A stretch of DNA of 64,000 nt, taken from assembly GCF_900520355.1 (NCBI RefSeq), contig NZ_LS999521.1:3286001-3350000 (forward strand), given 5' to 3'. The position numbers were made by a program, and so were the translations under genes. The notes under the pieces are model-generated. The model was not told the origin of the DNA. It did not search any database and saw nothing but the letters and a program-made list of their open reading frames with translations. This DNA comes from Acinetobacter calcoaceticus. Its GTDB lineage: Bacteria > Pseudomonadota > Gammaproteobacteria > Pseudomonadales > Moraxellaceae. Of the stretch, positions 56,316 to 64,000 are shown piece by piece. How positions within the stretch are numbered: the first letter of the stretch is position 1; each line of letters starts with the position of its first letter.

Positions 56316-58370
56316 CTAAGCAAAATGAGCGCCTTGGGACTCAATGAGTTGATCAACTTGAACAGGCATTCCCAATAAATAACCTTGGAATTGCTGACAG
56401 CCTAAACGGGTTAAAATCTCAACCTGCTGCTGAGTTTCGACCCCTTCTGCCGTTACGGTTAAACCTAACTTTTTAGCTAGATGAATAATACTTTCGAGAA
56501 TAACTTCTTCTTTCGAACCCGGTTTTAAATCAACAATAAAACCACGGTCAATTTTCAATTCATCTACGGGCAAATCTTTTAAATATAAGAAGCTCGAATG
56601 CCCTGTTCCAAAATCATCAATCGCAACACGAATTCCCATGTCCCGCAGCCGTTCACACGCTCGAATACTCAAGTCAATATGTCGCATTGCAGTTGATTCA
56701 GTAATTTCAACAATTAAATGATAAGGTTGAATTTGATATTTTTTTAATAGTGCTTCGAGCGTACTGAATAGCTTTTTATTTTCAAACTGTAGTGCCGACA
56801 AGTTCACAGCGACTGGATAAAATGGCGTGTTACTGCGCTCCCACTCCTGAATTTGCAGGCAAGCTTGCTCAAGCGCCCAATATCCCATTGGAATGATCAA
56901 ACCCGTTTTTTCCGCACCTTCAATGAACATATGCGGTGTAAGTATGCCTAAGGCTGGGTGATTCCAACGGATTAATGCTTCAACTCCACAAACTTCAAGA
57001 TTGGTATTAAATTTTGGTTGGTAATATAAGATGAACTGTTTTTCTTCGACGGCTTTATAAAGATCATTGATCAGTTTTGACTGACTTCTCGTTTCTTGTT
57101 GATGGGTTGAATAACTAAAGATGGTATATGTATTACGACCTTGTTCTTTAGACATCAACATGGCCGCATCAGCATTCATAAGTAAGTCCTGAACATTCTG
57201 TCCATGCTCAGGAAAAAGTGCGACGCCCAAACTTGCAGAAATATTAATTTCCTTACCAGAAATTTGATAACTTTCCTGAATCAATTGTAAAATTTTCTCG
57301 GCCAAAACAACTGCTTCTTCTGCATTGGTATTTTCTGCAATAAGCAAAAACTCATCGCCACCAATTCTAAGCAGTTTACATTTTTCATTGAGTTGCCAAT
57401 GTAAACGGTTCGCCATTTGAATGAGTAGTTGGTCACCCACGTGGTGCCCAAACGCATCGTTGACCGATTTAAATCGGTCTAAATCAATATATAAAAAAGC
57501 AATTTTTTGGTCTTTATATCGATGATCTGAGAGCAGTACTTCAGCATAATCAACTAAGTAAAGACGGTTTGGCAGTTTAGTTAAGTTATCTTGTATAGAA
57601 AGATTAGCTAATTCTTTATTTGCCTTACGTAACTCTAAGTTTTGTTGAGTAAGCCGCTGCTCCAACATCGCCACAATAAAACTTGCGACCAGTACCAGAC
57701 ACGTGACTAAAATAATTGTAAATAATAATAAGTCATGCTCAGCCTGATATTGGCTAATAAATTTATCAGTAATGTTGGTCGCAATCAGAGCAGTATAGTG
57801 CATTCCCATAATGCTTAAGGTCATCATGATCGCGAATGCTATTTTTAGATTTAATCGATGATGCTCTGTATCTTTTAATTTATAGGACAATAAAAAAGCC
57901 AATCCTGCCCCACTCATAGCAATGAGTACAGAAAATAATAGCAAGAAAGCGGTATAGTCTTTTTTATAGATATCAATATTCCAGCCCAACATACTAATGT
58001 AATATGAAGCTGAAATTCCGATTCCCATTACAACCGAACTTAAAATAAGTCGGAATAAAGGTAGAGTAAAACGAGAAGTTAACCACATTGCAATGTAAGA
58101 TAACAAAGCACTTACGGCAAAAGAAACGGCAATTAAAGGGATATTAGAATTGATTGTTCCAAGCAAATGGTAGGCTTGTATTCCAACAATATGAACGATA
58201 CTAATTGCTGATGCGAGCAATAAGCTATTGATAAGTAAAATTAGAGATTCAAATTTTTTAAGGGCTTTATTGAATAATAATTGCTCCATGGAAATCACAA
58301 TATAGCAAATAATGCCGGCTGCAATAAAAGAGCCGACGATCAATGTGCTATCGTAATCAACATGACCCAT
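56316..58370 (-). CDS. MHYT-GGDEF-EAL bifunctional cyclic-di-GMP protein
   Basis: 684 residues. The N-terminal ~240 form seven hydrophobic helices of an MHYT-like sensor; only the third motif is canonical (SIMGMHYTALIA), while the first two are degraded (VHIVG; SYYIS). GGDEF about 265-420 has LLRIGGDEFLLIA with intact active site and no obvious RxxD inhibitory site. EAL about 440-680: GVEALIRWNHP, VAVNLSALQF, VEITESTAM, DDFGTGHSSF, LKIDRGFI. Both catalytic sets look intact; the net direction is unpredictable. Isolated gene with 325 bp of AT-rich upstream DNA. Confidence 0.92.
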   Translation of the reverse strand: MGHVDYDSTLIVGSFIAAGIICYIVISMEQLLFNKALKKFESLILLINSLLLASAISIVHIVGIQAYHLLGTINSNIPLIAVSFAVSALLSYIAMWLTSRFTLPLFRLILSSVVMGIGISASYYISMLGWNIDIYKKDYTAFLLLFSVLIAMSGAGLAFLLSYKLKDTEHHRLNLKIAFAIMMTLSIMGMHYTALIATNITDKFISQYQAEHDLLLFTIILVTCLVLVASFIVAMLEQRLTQQNLELRKANKELANLSIQDNLTKLPNRLYLVDYAEVLLSDHRYKDQKIAFLYIDLDRFKSVNDAFGHHVGDQLLIQMANRLHWQLNEKCKLLRIGGDEFLLIAENTNAEEAVVLAEKILQLIQESYQISGKEINISASLGVALFPEHGQNVQDLLMNADAAMLMSKEQGRNTYTIFSYSTHQQETRSQSKLINDLYKAVEEKQFILYYQPKFNTNLEVCGVEALIRWNHPALGILTPHMFIEGAEKTGLIIPMGYWALEQACLQIQEWERSNTPFYPVAVNLSALQFENKKLFSTLEALLKKYQIQPYHLIVEITESTAMRHIDLSIRACERLRDMGIRVAIDDFGTGHSSFLYLKDLPVDELKIDRGFIVDLKPGSKEEVILESIIHLAKKLGLTVTAEGVETQQQVEILTRLGCQQFQGYLLGMPVQVDQLIESQGAHFA

Positions 58371-58644
58371 ATTGGACTTCCATGATTATTCAATACTTTT
58401 TTTTATTTTGTTCAACTCATTGCCCAAAATACAACTAAACATGTTCAATACATTCTATTAAATTTGACTTTTTAAGTCAGTTATAAACAATAACATTATC
58501 TATCTTTTGGTCAAGTATTTTTTACTTTATAAATCAATAGAGTAACCAAAAATTAAGCAGCCAATTATATGAAAAATATAGAATTTCTTTAATCCAATTG
58601 AGTTATTTACATGGCTCTTTTCATATTCAAACAAAACAGTATAA

Positions 58645-58675
58645 AAAAGAACCCTGCTTAGCGCAGGGTTCTTTT
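58645..58675 (-). terminator. Terminator of the ilv operon
   Basis: AAAAGAACCCTGC / GCAGGGTTCTTTT, 13-bp perfect stem with a five-base loop, followed on the minus strand by more T's. It lies 21 bp past the ilvC stop. Confidence 0.92.
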
Positions 58676-58695
58676 AAAGCTTTAGAAAAAGAGAA

Positions 58696-59724
<1,029 letters not shown>

Positions 59725-59743
59725 CTAAAATACTTTTAAAAAA

Positions 59744-60235
59744 TTAAATGGCTAATACTTTTTCGCCACGGGCGATACCAGATACACCTGAACGAACGAC
59801 TTCTAGAATAGTGTTTTCTGCAAGTGCATCGATAAAACCATCTAATTTTTCAGTTGTCCCTGCTATTTGAATGGTATAGGTAGTTGGTGTCACGTCTACA
59901 ATTTGCGCACGGAAAATATCCGCTGTTCGCTTAATTTCAGCACGTGAAGCACCTAACGCTTTTACTTTAATCAACATCAGTTCACGCTCAATGTGTGAAC
60001 CTTCTGATAAATCTACTACTTTTACAACTTCAACAAGCTTGTTGAGCTGCTTTGTAATTTGTTCAATCTTATGGTCATCGCCATAAGTAGTTAATGTCAG
60101 ACGTGATAACGTCGGGTCTTCGGTTGGAGCTACATTCAACGTTTCAATGTTGTAGTTACGTTGACTGAATAAACCCACCAAACGAGAAAGCGCACCAGCT
60201 TCGTTTTCAACGAGTACAGAAATAATATGTCTCAT
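59744..60235 (-). CDS. ilvH: Acetolactate synthase small (regulatory) subunit
   Basis: 163 residues: N-terminal ACT domain ([38 protein letters not shown]) that binds valine for feedback control, and C-terminal ALS_ss_C domain (EIKRTADIFRAQIVDVTPTT). The length fits the IlvH/IlvN-long type. Start overlaps the stop of the large subunit by one base (TAATG), ensuring stoichiometric translation. Confidence 0.96.
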   Translation of the reverse strand: MRHIISVLVENEAGALSRLVGLFSQRNYNIETLNVAPTEDPTLSRLTLTTYGDDHKIEQITKQLNKLVEVVKVVDLSEGSHIERELMLIKVKALGASRAEIKRTADIFRAQIVDVTPTTYTIQIAGTTEKLDGFIDALAENTILEVVRSGVSGIARGEKVLAI

Positions 60236-61959
60236 TATGTACGCTCCCCTTTACCTAACCACATATCCTTCATGGACTGACCTGCGATCAGCATTGGATA
60301 AACATGTTCTGTACGATCAACCATGACATTAATGAATACACATTTATCATTAATTGCCATTGCTTCAGCAAGCTTCGACTCTAGTTCATCAGCATGATCA
60401 ATTTGGATACCAACATGACCATAAGCTTCCATTAACTTGCCAAAATCAGGTAATGATTCAACATATGAGCTTGAGTGACGGCCTTCATAGTTCATATCTT
60501 GCCACTGTTTAACCATACCTAAAGCACGGTTATTCAAGCACAAGATCTTCACATTCATACCGTATTGCTTACAAGTTGAAAGCTCTTGAATACACATCTG
60601 AATTGAAGCTTCACCAGTAATACAAACGACCTGTTGATCAGGGAAAGCTAACTTAGCTGCCATTGCATAAGGTAAACCTACGCCCATGGTGCCTAATCCG
60701 CCTGAGTTAATCCATTGACGTGGACGTTTGTACTTGTAATACAACGCGCCAAACATTTGGTGTTGACCCACATCCGAAGTAATAATGGCATCACCATTGG
60801 TCGCTTTATATAAAGCTTCAACAACTTGCTGTGGCTTCATCGTGCCGTCAGTGAGTGTTTCATACTTCAAACCATGAACTTTACGCCATTCATTAATTTG
60901 ATCCCACCATGCAGAAATTGCTTCAGGGTTGGGCTTAGACACATTCAATTGTTTCAATTGCGTCAACATTTCCTGAAGTACAGGCTCAACCGCTCCTACA
61001 ATCGGGATGTGCGCCATGATCGTTTTTGAAATGCTCGCCGGATCAATATCAATATGAATAACTTTAGCATTCACACAGAATTTTGCAGGGTTATTGGTTA
61101 CTCGGTCATCAAAACGTGCACCAATCGCAAGAATGACGTCAGCATTGTGCATCGCCATGTTTGCTTCATAGGTACCGTGCATCCCAAGCATGCCCATGAA
61201 CTGTGGATCATTGCCAGGGAAGCCACCAAGACCCATAAGTGTATTTGTCACTGGGTAACCCAACAAATGAGCTAGCTCAGTCAATAATACTGATGCATTA
61301 CCTTGAACAACACCGCCACCAGTATAAATTACAGGGCGTTTTGCACTTAAAAGTTCATCAATCGCTTTACGAATTTGACCAGAATGACCACGTGAAGGAG
61401 GCTGATAAGAACGCATCTTCACTTTTTCAGGATATTCGTACGCAAATTTTTCTGCAGGATTTGTCGCATCTTTTGGAATATCGACTACAACTGGGCCAGG
61501 GCGGCCACTTGATGCAATATAAAATGCTTTTTTGATAATTGCAGGAATTTCACTTGCGTGACGAACTTGGAAGCTGTGTTTCACGATAGGACGTGAAATA
61601 CCCACCATATCAGTTTCCTGGAAAGCGTCTTCACCAATAAGATGTGATGCAACCTGGCCAGACAAAATCACCATTGGGATTGAGTCCATATAAGCTGTTG
61701 CAATTGGAGTCACAGTATTAGTTGCGCCAGGTCCAGAAGTGACCAGTACTACGCCAGTCTTACCTGTCGCACGCGAGTAAGCATCTGCCATATGACCAGC
61801 AGCTTGTTCATGACGTACGAGGTAATGATTAATTTTGTCTTGTTGAAATAGCGCATCATAAATATGTAATACAGCGCCGCCTGGATAACCAAAAACATGT
61901 TCAACGCCTTCGTCCGCAAGAGCACGAACGAGCATTTCACCACCAGATAAAAGTTCCAA
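60235..61959 (-). CDS. ilvI: Acetolactate synthase large (catalytic) subunit
   Basis: 574 residues, ThDP enzyme. [14 protein letters not shown], the catalytic Glu in [36 protein letters not shown], the FAD-region [12 protein letters not shown] and the ThDP motif [20 protein letters not shown]...NN. The usual GDG of the ThDP motif reads GEA here, an alteration also known in some ALS enzymes. Start is a TTG at 61959 with AGGGTG seven bases upstream; no better ATG is near. First gene of ilvI-ilvH-ilvC. Confidence 0.95.
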   Translation of the reverse strand: MELLSGGEMLVRALADEGVEHVFGYPGGAVLHIYDALFQQDKINHYLVRHEQAAGHMADAYSRATGKTGVVLVTSGPGATNTVTPIATAYMDSIPMVILSGQVASHLIGEDAFQETDMVGISRPIVKHSFQVRHASEIPAIIKKAFYIASSGRPGPVVVDIPKDATNPAEKFAYEYPEKVKMRSYQPPSRGHSGQIRKAIDELLSAKRPVIYTGGGVVQGNASVLLTELAHLLGYPVTNTLMGLGGFPGNDPQFMGMLGMHGTYEANMAMHNADVILAIGARFDDRVTNNPAKFCVNAKVIHIDIDPASISKTIMAHIPIVGAVEPVLQEMLTQLKQLNVSKPNPEAISAWWDQINEWRKVHGLKYETLTDGTMKPQQVVEALYKATNGDAIITSDVGQHQMFGALYYKYKRPRQWINSGGLGTMGVGLPYAMAAKLAFPDQQVVCITGEASIQMCIQELSTCKQYGMNVKILCLNNRALGMVKQWQDMNYEGRHSSSYVESLPDFGKLMEAYGHVGIQIDHADELESKLAEAMAINDKCVFINVMVDRTEHVYPMLIAGQSMKDMWLGKGERT

Positions 61960-61983
61960 CGTGATTCACCCTAAAATCTTTAT

Positions 61984-62010
61984 CACTATTTATGGAAGGC
62001 ACAAATAGTG
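61984..62010. promoter_or_regulatory. Hairpin in the ilvI leader
   Basis: CACTATTT / AAATAGTG, eight-bp stem with an 11-base loop, about 25 bp before the ilvI start. It could modulate translation or be part of an attenuator. No branched-chain-rich leader peptide was found in the 504 bp between ilvI and the DUF4124 gene. The rest of that space is AT-rich and unassigned apart from two divergent promoters that it must contain. Confidence 0.35.
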
Positions 62011-62463
62011 TTTCATTCATTGAATTGTCTGCACTGTTATAGCACACATATTGTCTAGTTTTCGTTGCAATAGAAAAATTTCTGTTTTTCAGCCGTATAA
62101 GCTTTTTTAACATTAATAAAGCATGTCTGGATATACATACTTTAAGTAAAATCAATCTCTCGGCTAGAGAGAATGTCTATTACAAAACATGACGGTTATT
62201 CGAAGGGTGATCAAATAATCGCATATAAAACTAAAGGAAGCATTTTTGTTGTTTAATTCACTAAAGTCAAGATTAAAGAAAAAGTTTTTCCATAAAAATT
62301 TTTAGCTGTTGCTTTTTTAATCTAAAATCAAATCGTAAATTTGGTAGTTCAACCTCTATTTATTAAAAATAATTATTCTTTTTTATATAAAACCATACAT
62401 TATAAATTGCTTATTTATGAACTTTATTTAAATATAGCCAGTATTCTTTGGGGAAGATCTGAT

Positions 62464-62799
62464 ATGAATTTATCTTATTTAAAAACAAGCTTATATATAG
62501 CAGTAACAACAGCGATTTTAGTTTGCTCAAGCCAAATTCAGGCACAGCAATATTATAAATGGATGGATAAAAATGGCTCCACTCATTACACCACAACGCC
62601 ACCACCGAAGAGTGCAAAACATTTGAATAAAGTTTCAACTTACGGCAGCCAACCATCCCTAAAAAAATCGGCCCCCACCTCAGAACAACAACCTCAAGTT
62701 AAAACCGATAAACTAGTGCAAGAGGCAGCTAACGTAGAACAGGAAAAAAGTGTACCCGCTGTACCAGTTCCGCCAGCCCCACCCGCAGCAGCACGATAA
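62464..62799 (+). CDS. Periplasmic DUF4124-domain protein
   Basis: 111 residues from the ATG at 62464 (GGGGAAGA upstream). Signal peptide (LYIAVTTAILVCSSQIQA) then the short DUF4124 motif QQYYKWMDKNGSTHYTTTPP, a linker, and a Pro/Val/Ala-rich C-terminus (PAVPVPPAPPAAAR). Exported, probably envelope-associated. The function of DUF4124 proteins is not established. Divergent from ilvI and followed by a hairpin. Confidence 0.82.
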   Translation: MNLSYLKTSLYIAVTTAILVCSSQIQAQQYYKWMDKNGSTHYTTTPPPKSAKHLNKVSTYGSQPSLKKSAPTSEQQPQVKTDKLVQEAANVEQEKSVPAVPVPPAPPAAAR

Positions 62800-62808
62800 C
62801 CAAAATGA

Positions 62809-62832
62809 GAGTGGTGAATATTTTCACTACTC
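62809..62832 (+). terminator. Probable terminator after the DUF4124 gene
   Basis: GAGTGGTGAA / TTCACTACTC, 10-bp stem with one G-U pair and a four-base loop, then a moderately T-rich tail. Confidence 0.6.
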
Positions 62833-62977
62833 TTCTATTATTTAAAATAAAGAAGAATAGATTGAGAAATGTTTATTGCTCATATTAAAAGATAAAATCC
62901 TGATCTAAAAACTGACATTTCCCTTTATTTTGCGCTATGCTGTGCAGCAATCTTTCATTTCAATTTTCGTTGTATAG

Positions 62978-64000
<1,023 letters not shown>

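Noticed and set aside
61937-62155. 72-codon minus-strand ORF upstream of ilvI as leader peptide
   Set aside because: No run of Ile/Val/Leu codons, overlaps the ilvI start, and lacks a terminator/antiterminator pair.

Overview
The window looks like a chromosomal segment of an Acinetobacter, most likely the A. calcoaceticus-baumannii complex. The basis is AT-rich DNA, gammaproteobacterial housekeeping gene order (rlmD-relA-mazG; pcnB-folK-panB-panC; pntAA-pntAB-pntB; ilvI-ilvH-ilvC), a GacS hybrid kinase beside cysM, and protein sequences of Moraxellaceae type. The species call is recognition from memory, not a database result. No rRNA, tRNA or CRISPR array was seen.

Layout. 1-25.6 kb is core chromosome. 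It holds a minus-strand block (darP, ptsO/NPr, rapZ, panC, panB, folK, pcnB, a ComEA-like protein, mazG), then relA, rlmD, a PolB-like exonuclease and cysM on the minus strand. gacS, a crotonase/reductase/hydroxypyruvate-isomerase cluster, rsfS and an SDR gene follow on the plus strand. The three-gene transhydrogenase (minus) and an EamA exporter come next, then a Rid protein plus MFS transporter behind a MerR-type promoter.

25.76-40.03 kb is a genomic island inserted in the 5' end of dusA. The original dusA start survives as a 21-codon stub at 25704-25769. The intact dusA at 39985 has a new, island-supplied N-terminus, and imperfect att repeats lie at 25739-25761 and 40032-40054. The cargo is a complete Ter stress system in two divergent operons. 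The minus operon is terA, terD, a DUF475 TerC-like membrane protein, terE, a TerF-type vWA protein, an AIM24-like protein and a TerZ-like protein. The plus operon is the biosynthetic module: ATP-grasp, phosphoribosyltransferase/TRSP, HAD phosphatase, StiP-PELOTA and an HpcH/HpaI (CitE-like) lyase. A PrtN-like activator and a decayed tyrosine integrase sit at the right end, so the island is probably immobile.

40-54 kb returns to core or mildly accessory genes: dusA, a lone NlpC/P60-like protein, a LysR regulator, tcdA, acnA, a TatD nuclease, two RsiV-like envelope proteins, prfC, a haem-oxygenase-like protein and two convergent TetR regulators. At 54.26-56.17 kb an intact 1464-bp IS3-family element has landed in the loop of a hairpin inside a roughly 440-nt, helix-rich locus with no ORF. 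I read this as an unidentified structured RNA. The rest is an MHYT-GGDEF-EAL protein, the branched-chain amino acid genes, a DUF4124 protein and the start of leuS.

The two items most worth following are the dusA-borne Ter metabolite module and the structured-RNA locus split by the IS.
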